The notes under the pieces: generated by a model | What the model saw: the letters and a program-made list of their open reading frames with translations, nothing else | Told to the model about the DNA's origin: nothing | Databases searched by the model: none | Shown: one piece after another, positions 53,643 through 64,000 of the stretch | How the letters are laid out: each line of letters opens with the position of its first letter | Numbering within the stretch: the first letter of the stretch is position 1 | Assembly: GCA_015680685.1 (NCBI GenBank) | Contig: MNCI01002869.1 | Location: 193,035-257,034 of the forward strand | DNA: 64,000 nt | Direction of reading: 5' to 3' | DNA from: Gnetum montanum | Taxonomy: Eukaryota; Streptophyta; Gnetopsida; Gnetales; Gnetaceae | Made by a program: the position numbers and the translations under genes

Positions 53643-56114
53643 TGTTGGTGACTGTTTGGGACGCGACCGCCAACGAGTGTCCTCGAACAGGATTTAGGTG
53701 CCTGCTGGTCTCTGGCAACACCAAGGCCCAGATACCTCCAAATAAACTCAGTAGTTAATGTGAGTATGTGTGTGTGCTGTTGCGGCGTGTGGTTGTGTAA
53801 AATGTAACAATTGCGTTGTGTGTGAACTACAAATGACTTACTTTAAAGAGATTCAGCCAACTTTGCCAAGTACTGTGAGTTCTTGAAAATTTCCTATTTT
53901 GTTCAACTGCCTAGTCTACGCGGTCCTTATAATACCTACTTGTAACAAATAAAATTTTGCAAAAACATTTGAGCACAACTCCGCAATCTACTCCTAATTT
54001 TCCCCAGAGAAAGAGATAGTTCCACAAGAAAACTAGAAATAGAGCAAGATTCGATGGAAATAAGCAGAAAAGAAAAGAAAGCAGATTTGTGTAGACCTCA
54101 AATATTTAAACAAGGTAAAATGACACGAGTAAACACTTCGCAATAAAGCTATCCCAAATTCAATATCTACGAATTGTTCAAACTTCCAAGGCTCAAACAA
54201 GCAATATCTTCAAGACAATCCTATTATGCTACCAAAAATTGCTGCGTAAACTACCACGTACGAGACTCCATTTTGACTAGATAATAGATGTCAACGATTG
54301 CATTCAAACAGAACCTTTAAAAGACTTGACAATTTCTGATTGAAATACCACGGGAATTCACTTTAAAGATAAAAAGAAGCTATTCTGGTCCCATCAAAAT
54401 ACCAAAGATTTTCTGAACCCTCTCGACTACTGAATTGTTCAACGGCGTGACTACAAACAGAGGCTCTCTTACAACAATCCCAATAGCAGTTCCCACACGT
54501 TGCACAATAATGAAATTTACTACTAAAATGCTCTTAAGGCTTTTAAACACAAGCGCTTCTATGGCAAAATTTTAATAGAAATTTCTATCGGGCAACAAGA
54601 ACAGTAAGAGCAATCTAAAAATCCCAAAATTACTTGCCAAGGATGATACTATCTAAACCACTAGCTAAACAATTTAAACAAAACAAAAAATGAAATGCAT
54701 AACTCACAGGACCATGACAAAGAGGCTGAAATCTTTATTCTAGCAAGCCATCTTGCAAGCAATCGTTCACACTTTCTTCTTTACAAAATGCTCTTCTCCC
54801 AAGACTCAAAGTGTCTCCAAGTAAGAGCCCAAGTGCTAACTAGTAGCCTTCAAAATGTGATGTATGAGACCCCAAGTGTGATGATGATTTCAAGTGATGA
54901 TCCTCCCTCCTTGACCCCTGAAGCCTTTTTATAGGGTTCAAAGGTAGGTAGGGAAGTTACATATTCAAAAATATCTCACCTAACTTCTCTCCCAAGTAAC
55001 TTGGCCAACCAATTAGGAGATTACTTGCCCAACAAGTTAGGAGGTTACTTGCCCAACAAGTTAGGTAAGTTACAACAATTTTGGGTGGTTTCAACCACCA
55101 AAGAGATAAAAAAGCTGCGGTTGACAAGTGTCCCATGTAGTTGCCAAGTGTCTTCATGTAGTTGCCAAGTGTCTTCATGTAGTTGCCAAGTGTCTTCATT
55201 CAGTTGCCAAGTGTCTTCATGGAGATAAACAAGTTGTAGGTGACAAGTGTCCCATGCAAATGACAAGTGGCCATTGTGGAGATAAAGAGGCTATAGTTGA
55301 CAAGTGGCCTTTTTAATGGTTACAAACATCATGGATTAAGGCTAGGAAGTTACAACTTCCACATAAAGTTACAATTATATAAATAAAAGCTATGGTTGGA
55401 AATGTCCATAAATCCCCCTTTTTATAGGATGTTAAACAAATATCCCATAACTTTCTTTTTCTTTTGAAATCTTAAAATATTTTATTTAAATCATATTTTA
55501 GTTAAATCATAGTAATAGAGATAGTAATTATAGTAAATATATATCTATTGGCCCCTAACTTGACAAAATTAAATATATATCTATGGACCACGTACGATCT
55601 TTATAATTGGTCAAAAAAAACTGTTAACAATATTAAACGCTTCGTGATGTGCTGTACAAGTTTACCCCCCTGCCACTGTAAAACAGACGTGCTTGTCAGA
55701 GAAACATCTAGTTCAACATTTGATCTGCCCCCTTCAATATCTCCCTCCTTTCTAGTCCTTGAGGATGAAGTTAAGATATTTAGTTCTTTCTTTCCATTTT
55801 CATCATTTTCTTTTTTTTCCATCATCCTTGAATTCACGGTTGCCACTGCTTCTTGAAGTTACACTTTTTCAAGATTCCCTGAAAGATGAAATTGGTCCTA
55901 AAACTATGTGAGACGAGTCACCGATGGAAATTTCCATGTCATCAGGATCTTACTTTATATCTTCTTTTGTTTCGTGCATCTCCTGAAGACTGACAAGCTG
56001 GAAATAGGCACCTTTGGGAATTGCCATTAACTTTTTCAACTATCAAATTGCAAAAAATTTTAACCAGTTTTATCATGCCAACCTGTTCCATGAAATGGCC
56101 AAAATGTGTCAACA
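53643..56114. mobile_element. Solo LTR, 2.47 kb, with TGTTG...CAACA ends
   Basis: Begins TGTTGGTGAC and ends GTGTCAACA, an imperfect inverted terminal repeat, flanked by a perfect GCTAC duplication. No internal gag or pol lies between, so this is a solo LTR left by recombination. Contains TATA-like boxes (minus strand near 54,930; plus strand near 55,377) and two short tandem repeats. Orientation is not fixed. The 81- and 102-codon frames at 55,548-55,856 show no known domain. Unrelated by eye to the LTRs of elements A-C. Confidence 0.75.
55000..55260 (+). repeat. Short tandem repeats in the solo LTR
   Basis: TTAGGAGRTTACTTGCCCAA at 24-base spacing (55,013-55,065), then four 21-base units of TGTAGTTGCCAAGTGTCTTC (55,136-55,220) with looser TGACAAGTG units to 55,300. 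Reading frames across them are repeat read-through. Confidence 0.85.
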
Positions 56115-56119
56115 GCTAC
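56115..56119. repeat. Target-site duplication GCTAC, right copy
   Basis: Matches 53,638-53,642 and follows the CAACA end of the solo LTR. Confidence 0.8.
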
Positions 56120-56159
56120 AACTTACCTTTTCAAACTTAGGCTTTCAAAAGGGGGTTAG

Positions 56160-59100
56160 ACATCGAAAAATCTAGATAACATGGGTTTCCACAATGGGGC
56201 AGTAGTGCCTAGCATGGATGAAGGGGGGTGACACTCATCCTTAGCCCCCAATACCTATCTAGCCTAATTTTAACCTCCAAAGTTAGTCCACATAACCTAG
56301 AATCCCTCCAAGCACACCCAATAGCCCTGAAACCTCATCAAACCTAGTCAAAACATTGGGATTTGGTGTTTCCATGGTAGGGAAAGCTTCATCCATGCTG
56401 AGAATCTCATCCCTAGCACGGATGAATGGGGGGAAGCCAATAATGACCTAAATTGATTACCTAGTAGCCATTTCTAGAGGCCAGGTGGCCCAAAAACCCT
56501 ACTAGAACACTTTGGAGCTTCCAAAGATTCCAAAGTACTTAAACATGGAATAAAATTATCATCCCCTCTCATTCATGTAAGGTTCATCATGCTTAGTGTG
56601 GAAGAAAGGGGGGAGACTACATGAGGCACTTAGGAGTCTCCAAAATATTATATCTTGTAACCTACTATTGACTGTCAACCCCCACAACCCTTGAGGCTAA
56701 CATGCAAGGTAAATTAGATATTGAACTAGCATAGATCTAACTTTTATGATTCTTCCATGTCAAAGCAGATCTTTTTTATGCTACCCAATGTGCAAACTAG
56801 GAGGATGGAGCTATGAAGGCTAGTGGGGTGGGGGGTGTTCTAGAAACAAGAAAACATCAACCCTCTCAAGATCTTTCATGCTAAGGATGTCCTCCTCCTT
56901 TTTGGGCATTCCATTGTCACTATGAATGGAAAGCGAAAAGCCAAAAATGTTGAAGTTTGCATGCAATTTGACTTCCATAAGCAACCGAGACCTTCTCAAA
57001 GGCATTAGATTTCTAGAAGGTACTTAAAATGACTAAAATTTTTCCCCCTTGGGTTCTCCACATTGAGGAGGATCCCATCCACACTGAGCATCCTAGACCT
57101 AGTTTAGAATGGAAAAGCCTAAAAACCTTCTCATAGCCCTCAAAATGACTAGATCTTGATCCTAAACATTAGTAGTCAACACTGGAAACCCTATGGACAT
57201 GCATGCATAGTTAAAATTATCCAAAAAATAGTAAAAAATAGAGTCTCTTGGTCCCTCCATGATAGGAGCCATCTCTTCATTGCTGACTAGTGTGGAGGAA
57301 AAGGGGAAACTTTGTGGGGACTTCAAAATAGCCTCCAGAGATGTTAAATGAGAGCCAAAAAGCCTAGTGTATGTCCCAAAATCCTATTTGCACATCCTAA
57401 GATGCTCAAACTCTTCAAGATTGATCATAAGTAGCCAAAAACCCTTTTTAGCCTAATCTTCCATCCTAAGAATGAGACCCCTAGCATGAAAGAAGGTAAA
57501 AGGCCCAAAAACCACTTAACAATCCTTGAAACAATCAAGTCTTGACATCAAGTATTAGTTGTCAACACTAGCAACCTTAGAGACCCACATGCATAGTTCA
57601 AAAGATCATAAAATGGAAAAAAGTAGTGTTCCTTAGTTCCTCCACCCTAAGAACTCCCTCTTCCACATTAACCAATGTGGAAGAAAGAGGGAAAATTTGG
57701 GGGGACTTCAAAATGATCCTTAAACACCTCAAGCAAACAACTTGTAGCCTTACATGAGTCCTAAGACTAGTTTCACATCTTCTAAAGCCTTTCAACCCTA
57801 CAAAAGTGACCACAAATAGTCAAAAAGCTACTTCCCCTAGTCTTCCACCTTGAGCATACTATACCTAACATGGAAAATAGGGGTAAGCTCCAAACCATCT
57901 AGAAGACCTTAAAACTAACCAATTTTGACCCCAAACCCTTGTCCTCAACCTTGGTACCCCTAGAGGCACACATGACCAATCCATTGAGGCCAAAACTAGT
58001 CCAAATCTAATATATATGATTCTTTGATGTTGGGGATCCCTTCCTCCATGCTATCTAACATGGCAACTAAAGAGGAGACTTGTTTGATGCTCATAAAAAC
58101 CTCTAAAAGACATCAAATGACCTTGCATGCCCCTTAGAATCTTGTTAGCATCCTCTAGACTCTTTATACCTTAAACAATTGATCCTAAATGGCCAAAACA
58201 TGATTCCCCTGAGTCTTCCATGCTAAGCTTCCTAGTCTGAATGTGGAAAAAGGAGGAAAAGCCTAAAAAAACTTGGGAGTACTCAAAACTACCAAATTTT
58301 GACATGGAACCATAGCCCTTGGCCTTAGCAACTCCAAAAGCTAACATGCATAGTTGATTGTAATCTAAATTAGCCTAGATTTGGGATCCTTATTTCATCC
58401 AAATTAGAGAAGGTCCATTCCATACTAGGAAGCTTGAAAATAAGGGGGGATGCTATGTTTCCACTTTTGGTGACAAGATGACACTCCTAGAAGGCAAAGA
58501 TTTATGCCAAAGAATCCAAGGACCTTATGGCCTTATGATTTAATTTTTTTGACCTCATGTTGACCTCCAAAATCCATTCCCCCTAATCTTCTACACTAGA
58601 TAAAATCCTCCAATGTAGAAATATTGGGGAAGATCTTAGATGCCCTTGAATGACCTTCAAACATTTCCAAAATTAGCTAAAAATATGCAAAATCATGATC
58701 TACAATCCTATGAGCCTAGAAACCTAGTCAATGTACTCTCAAATCATCCTAAATCTACAAAACAAGTGTCCCCCCATCTTTTGATGCAAGGGATATTGTG
58801 CTTATCATGGAAGAAGAGGTAAAATCCATTTCAACATGATTTAACATCCAAAACTGACTTAGACTACCTCAAAATGAAGCTAGAACATGCACAACTTTCA
58901 TATCTAGGTTCCAGTTGCTTGTTTGACCATGATTGATCCTTCTTTTACTTGGATTTTGATTCTCCATCCTAAACCCTCTCTTTTCCACACTAGCCAATGT
59001 GGAAACAAGGGGGAAATGCTACAAAACATAATTTTTAACATTTATAGACCTCTAGAGTTCCCAATTTTGATAAATCTAGTCCTACATTGCCTTGGGAAGG

Positions 59101-59230
59101 CTCAAGGACCTCAATTTTGGATCTTTGGATGCCCAAAAATCTACTTTTCTTAGTTTCCATGCTGAGGGTCCCTTCTTCCACACTGGCCAACATGGAAATA
59201 GGGGGGACCCAACTTCGAAGCATCAAAACT
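56160..59230. repeat. Diffuse array of CTTCCACACT-type palindromes (element D)
   Basis: At irregular 150-450-base intervals, units of the form TTCCACACTRRCCAAYGTGGAA then a GGGGGA-rich tail recur, for example at 57,660, 58,982 and 59,176. At 57,660-57,683 the stem is a perfect 10-base inverted repeat, CTTCCACATT / AATGTGGAAG with loop AACC. It lies between the antisense FCP1-like exon and the RT of element D, exactly where element C has its GCGTATACGC array. No gene is supported. Confidence 0.65.
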
Positions 59231-59849
59231 ATTAACTTTTAGGTTCAAATAGCCCAGAAATAGCCCTGTCTAATGCCCAAACTTACCTAATATCCTTGTA
59301 GTCTCAATTCATGCCATGTTAAGGCCTAAAACTAGAAAAATATAACCATTTTTATCTATATTGATCAATTTTTTATATATGTAGCTTGCTTGCTTGATCT
59401 TTATCTTATTACATGATTCTTTTACTTATTTTGGCTTGGTGTCACATTGTTAACATTGTTGACCTTATTATGACCTATATGTAGCATTATATTCTCTTTA
59501 TTTTCCTTATTATTGCATTATTTAACTTTTTTTAGCCTTTTATTGATATCAAATAGTGGGGTTCGACCTTCCCTAACCACCATTTAGCACCATGTGACCA
59601 TGGCCCTCTATGGCATTAAACTGGCATCATGGCTTGCTATGGCCTCAAAATAGCAAAATCATAACTTTTTTGACCATTTCTAGCCTTATTTCTCATAATT
59701 CCCCATTCTTGACCATTATTTGATCTCTATAATGCTTTGTTGACTTGTCCTCATCCTATTTATAGCCTTGGATTTAGCATTAATTATTCACTTTTGCCAA
59801 GGTGCCACTTAATATGCTTTCGGTTGACATGCAAGATCAAAGTATGAGT
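59231..59849. other. AT-rich non-coding stretch
   Basis: No feature recognised. T-rich with scattered TTATTGACC words. It precedes the RT block of element D. Confidence 0.5.
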
Positions 59850-60879
59850 ACCTAGGAGTAAATCCATTTTCCTTTGTGTCTACATGGACCTCAAAATGAT
59901 GTTGAATTATGTATCAACCATGATTGCCTAGATCTTGTGCACAACAGTCTTGTTGAGCATGTAGCCTCAACAGAGAATCCTCTAGAATTGCCTGAAAACC
60001 TAGTCAAAACTCTTGACTTAGAGGTAGGAAACATAGTCGAAGACTCTCTAGTTGAGATTCCTATCACAAAAAATATTGGTGAGGAGAAAAAACCTTAAAT
60101 TAAGTTCCTGATTAGAACCTCAACAAGCTCAAGATATCAACAAGGTCCTACAAGGCAACATTAAGACCTTTTCTTGGAAATATGAAGATATTCTAGGTTA
60201 TATCTAAATTAGAAACACTTACCAACCTTAAGAAGTTTTAGGGATTACAAAGAAAATTATAGTTTATTAATAGGCTTATCACTAAGCTTATAGATAAATT
60301 AGATCCTATGCAATACTTGCTAAAGAAAGGGGTTCACTATGGATGGATGGCTCTATGTCAAGAAACCTTTAAAACCTTAAGCATGAGTTGGCACAATTGC
60401 TGATAATCTATCCTCCATAAGAGGGTAAACCATTTTTTATCTACCTTTCCATCTCTAATATGTCCACTTCCTCTCTACTATGTTAGAAATGTGATGATGG
60501 AGTACAAATGCCACTGTACTATCTCAGCCATACATTAGTTTCCCACAAGACCCAATACACTAAAGTGGAGAAGTATTATCAAGCACTAGTCTTCTTATTT
60601 AAAACGTGAAGATTTTACCTCTTCAAAAGTCAAGTCAATGTCTTTTTCAAGCATAATATACTTAGAGCCATAACTAACATCTATGAAACTAGTTGTATAG
60701 GCCAATGGAAAGTCATAACTATGGAGTTTGACCTTCATTACATCTCTCAATCCTTAATAAAAGGTCAAGCTATAGCTGTACAACTTACAGTTTTGCCTAT
60801 TGATGACCAAGTAGCAATAGGTACTAAATTCCTTAATGAACACATTAATGACATTAGCCAAGTACCTGAGGGTTATGAG
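59850..60879 (+). pseudogene. RT N-terminus joined to RT-RNase H connection (element D), RT core deleted
   Basis: Starts with DLEVGNIVEDSLVEIPIT, matching DIEAENITEDPLTETPIT of the RT block of element C, and continues to a segment equivalent to NVLRDNMKAFAWSY. At about 60,200 it jumps to LRSFRG-like, FINRLITKLIDKLDPMQYL and LYYLSHTLVSH, so roughly 700 bases with all RT catalytic motifs are missing. Next come HNILRAIT and QWKVITMEFDLHYISQSLIK (RNase H junction), ending QVPEGYE at the solo LTR insertion. Many stops and frame changes. Confidence 0.75.
60875..60879. repeat. Target-site duplication ATGAG, left copy
   Basis: ATGAG before TGTAGCAACC; the same five bases occur at 62,508-62,512. Confidence 0.85.
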
Positions 60880-62507
60880 TGTAGCAACCAAAAACGTTGG
60901 CAGTTGGAAAAGAACGTAGATCGGCCGTTGGCAATATTGACCCCATTTCCACAGGAGGGCCGTGCTAGATGCGATAGAAATGGGGCACCCTAAACGGTCT
61001 GGTTGATCAGACAGGGACTTAGTCGATGTCTATATAACCTTTTGCAATGTGTGAGTTGAAAAATGAAACTAATGTCATGAAGTAATGCTTGAATGTAAAA
61101 GAGGTAGAAAATAGTGTAAAATGCAACAATAAGCAGGAGACAAAGTGAAATGCAGTTAGAAAAATGCACCACTTTGGAGCTACAACTTTTCTCTATCAAG
61201 ATGCATACAATTGGTTGCATAGCACTCGGAAGTGCAGAGATCCTAAGGGTAACCAATACGTGTAGAGTGAGATGGCTGTGTGCTTGAACGTAGACTCAGG
61301 CATTAATAATGCGAAATGCTACCAAGGTGGTAGGAAAGAGCAGAACAGAATGCCAACTGAGAATGCTAATAGTTTACAATGTTGAAATAGGAAGCTTACA
61401 ATGCTTGAAGTTACGGTGCTATCTTGCCTGCTTGTCAGCTAACAAAATCGTTAGCCGACTAGACTACTCAGAAAACCAGAATCGAAAGTGCAAAAAGAGA
61501 ACTCGAGTGCCAGAAGCTTGTAATAGTTAGAGCGTCCCCATTCCTGAACAAACTAGGGAGACTTTAAGCATCGCTCATAGGGGTATTTATAGGACCAAGG
61601 GTGTGCAAGAGATGCATTTTGGATGTCACCTGCCTTCGGCCTATGCTGACTTGTCTATGTTGCACATGCCTACATGACCGTTGTGCGAGCCTGCCACACC
61701 ATAATTACAAACCTGCCACATCATAATTACATTGTCAGAGCAACGGTGCAATTAGGTAGGTGAATTAATGTCGTGTAACTTCTCACCATGTCTTGCCATG
61801 CTTTGTAGCGTAGCATGTTTGGCGTGGTGTATCATTTTGTTACACTCTCCTAGACTATGCATTGTAGCATAGCATAGCCACCAGTTTGAAGTGAGAAACT
61901 TGCATTGTGTCCTGATGCATGTGTTAGAAACCTTTGGAGTGTGCCAACTATTTGTTGCATTTTTTTTGCTATGCTATGAGACGCTACGTAGTGTATCGTA
62001 GCATAGCAACTGGCCTTAGTTGCAAAAAATGTCACCCATCTGCAAACTTTGTCTTTTGCACTGCAAAACTTGCAAACTTGTTGATCCCACCGTTCGAGTT
62101 GCCTTCTGTCACTTTCACAAAATTTCTATGCCTTGCTACGCCTTGTAGCTTAGCATAGCATAGCAGCAAACATGACATGATTTTGGCCAAGTTTGCTGCT
62201 TTCTGATGGAAGGAGACATTGCCGAAGGATTTGAAGTCAGGCAAGGCGGCTAGTTGTCTAGCTTTTGCTACACTGTGCTACATTGCATAGCACACCATAG
62301 CGTAGCACTGTGCTTCTACAAACATATTTTGGATTTTTCTACGCTACACGGCGTAGTGTAGCATAGCAAGACTCCTTGAATTAGAAAACTTGCTGAAGCG
62401 GATAATCTGAAAATTAGAGCATCCATCTCCTGAAGAACTATCGTAACACTATGCGAATTGCAATGACCTAGTGAAGCAAGGATGTCTTCAAATTTTGGGG
62501 TGTTTTA
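60880..62507 (-). mobile_element. Solo LTR, 1.63 kb, related to LTRs of elements A-C
   Basis: Begins TGTAGCAACCAAAAACG and ends GGGGTGTTTTA (CA decayed to TA), with a perfect ATGAG duplication. It interrupts an RNase H reading frame whose two halves (GYE and VAMHFDEAS) join exactly across it. Same layout as the other LTRs: CAGACAGGGACTTAG segment near the start, minus-strand TATAAATA box near 61,585 (705 bases in). Upstream of the box, at 61,800-62,370, is a cluster of GCTACG, CGTAGC and TAGCATAGC motifs, the local version of the palindromic cluster. Confidence 0.85.
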
Positions 62508-62512
62508 ATGAG
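62508..62512. repeat. Target-site duplication ATGAG, right copy
   Basis: Matches 60,875-60,879. Confidence 0.85.
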
Positions 62513-62995
62513 GTAGCCATGCACTTTGATGAAGCTTCAATTACCCATGGGGCTAGTGCTGCTGTCATCATAACATTCCCATCTAGTGAAATATGATCGT
62601 TAACCTATCATTTTTAGTTTCCATGTATCAAAAACATAGTGGAGTACAAGGGTTTGATTAGAAGGATGGTGGTAGTTCATGACATAGAAATTAGATGCTT
62701 AATGAACAAAGGAAATTCATAGCTTGTGGTTAATCAAGAGACCAAGGTCTATGCATGTAAGGCCAAACACTTACAACCTTACTATGACCTAGGGAAGCAA
62801 TTATTACAACAATTTACAGATGTTGATATCCAACACATACCTTGAAATGAGAATGCCATAGCCAATGCAATTACAATGTTAGCCCTTACTGTGACGTCAA
62901 ATGTTTTTAGTAAGTTGCCTACCTTAATCATGAACTATGCTACTTCCATCACACAGAACACTGAGGATACCTTAGTGGTCATCCTTCATATTGCT
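62513..62995 (+). pseudogene. RNase H, second half (element D)
   Basis: Continues the RNase H frame after the solo LTR: VAMHFDEASITHGASAAVII, then CIKNIVEYKGLIRRMVVVHD, NKGNS-LVVNQ, HLQPYYDLGKQLLQQFTDVD and NENAIANAITMLAL. It keeps the first catalytic Asp (FDEAS) and Glu (VEYK) but the Asp of the GDSQL-type motif reads Asn. Four in-frame stops. Homologous to 37,638-38,000 in element C. Confidence 0.75.
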
Positions 62996-64000
62996 CCTCC
63001 CAAGGAGTAGTATGATGATATTAAATTTTACCTTATGCATGGTGAATCCTCACAAGGCTTGAGTACTACTTAGAAGGATGTTGTACGTAAGCAATCAAAG
63101 TAGTATGTCATTGTAGGTGATAATACATTATGTCAACAATCCTATGTTGGCATACTTCTAAAGTACTTAGGTAAAACTAAAGTAAGAATAGTCCTAGAGG
63201 AGGTCCACGAGGATGTTTGTGAAGGACATAGAGGGCCTAAAGCTATGGCTGCTGAGATTAGATCATTAGGCTACTATTAGTCCCATATAGAAAATGACTG
63301 CCTGCAGAAGGTTAAGCGATGTGACACATGCCAACAATATAGCAACCTTATACATATACCACCAATTAAGTTACATACCACTCAAATAATATGGTCATTT
63401 CAATGATGGGGGTTGGATATCATTGGGCCCATAATGCCTAAGTATTTCGTAGAGCATAGCTTCATCATCACCACAACTAAATACTTTACAAAGTGCATTG
63501 AAGCTATTTTCCTATGAAATACTACATCCAAACAAGTCTGTAGTTTCATCATAGATAACATTGTAGCCCATCTTGGCATACCCATGACCATAGTTATAGA
63601 CAATGAACCATAATTTAGTAGCCAAAAAATAAAATATTTCCTTCATGGCCTAGGCATTAAGCATTTCTTCTCATCATCTTATTACCCTCAAGCAAATGGA
63701 CAAGTGGAAACAAGCCACAAGGCCATCATCAACTTGCTCAAGAAGATGCTCAACAGCAACAAGCAAAAATGGAATGATTAGCTTGTCCATGCACTATGGG
63801 CATATAGAAAAACCTATCTCATGGAAACTGGTATGATCCATTACAACCTGGTTTATGGTTCTAAAGTTGTTTTACCTCTTGAATTGTAAGTGCCATTACT
63901 CCAAGTAGCCTTGACCAACTTCATCAATGATGAGTACCCCTAGACTTAATGGAGGGGCAAAGCATGCGAGCACTTGCTTACATCGAACATGATTAAGAGA
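62996..64000 (+). pseudogene. Integrase (element D), runs off the window
   Basis: Zinc-binding HHCC segment: VHEDVCEGHRGPKAMAAEIR, then CLQKVKRCDTCQQY. Catalytic core: WGLDIIGPIMPK (Asp), MTIVIDNEP (Asp), YYPQANGQVETSHKAIINLL (Glu); so the DDE triad is complete. Then WNDxLVHALWAYRKTY and LVYGSKVVLPLEL, matching WHEQL and VYGSEAILPLEL of element C. About six in-frame stops. The GPY/F module lies beyond the window edge. Confidence 0.8.

Noticed and set aside
55548-55856. 102-codon plus-strand frame as a host gene
   Set aside because: Lies within a solo LTR with clear ends and duplication; serine/phenylalanine-rich low-complexity peptide without known domain.

Overview
The window is plant nuclear DNA. 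It is AT-rich and packed with nested, mostly broken LTR retrotransposons plus one very large AT-rich tandem array. I see no tRNA, rRNA or bacterial-type gene and no convincing intact single-copy host gene. The density of old, large Ty3/gypsy elements suggests a big plant genome, possibly a gymnosperm; the species cannot be read from the sequence.

Layout. (1) 1-11,850: an array of degenerate ~23-bp monomers arranged in alternating inverted arms (A, B, A, B) with a higher-order period of about 5.86 kb and four copies of an unrelated spacer. (2) 11,850-24,851: remnants of Tat/Ogre-like Ty3/gypsy elements on the minus strand: two gag pseudogenes, two related ~1.55-kb LTRs, their leaders and an antisense (plus-strand) pseudogene. 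A Ty1/copia-type LTR and a copia-like gag scrap are mixed in. (3) 24,885-29,960: a plus-strand Athila-like gag-PR-RT-RNaseH-integrase relic full of stops. (4) 29,960-33,638: non-coding. (5) 33,644-51,543: one structurally complete 17.9-kb Tat/Ogre-like element on the minus strand (called element C here), with a 5-bp target-site duplication, both LTRs, PBS, polypurine tract, gag, protease, RT, RNase H and integrase. It also carries a seven-exon gene on the opposite strand between protease and RT. A 734-base assembly gap lies in its pol. (6) 51,549-64,000: an older plus-strand element of the same architecture (element D), split by element C and by two solo LTRs, each with a perfect 5-bp duplication.

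The most interesting content is the antisense gene cassette. In element C (40,223-44,530, plus strand) seven exons join in one frame across GT-AG introns. They encode an FCP1/NIF-like HAD-phosphatase fold lacking its catalytic aspartates, then a domain like the 'putative plant transposon protein' family, then coiled coil. The same FCP1-like exon, with the same lost catalytic residues and the same exon end, recurs at 51,735-52,178 in element D, also antisense to its element.

Several repeat systems accompany it. Short palindromic motifs recur in the U3 of each LTR, in the leader and at the antisense promoter; their sequence differs by subfamily but their positions are conserved. Three minisatellites made of AGTTTA followed by a small hairpin sit exactly at the edges of the pol and antisense blocks of element C. 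All protein genes here carry stops, frameshifts or gaps; many stops fit C-to-T or G-to-A decay.
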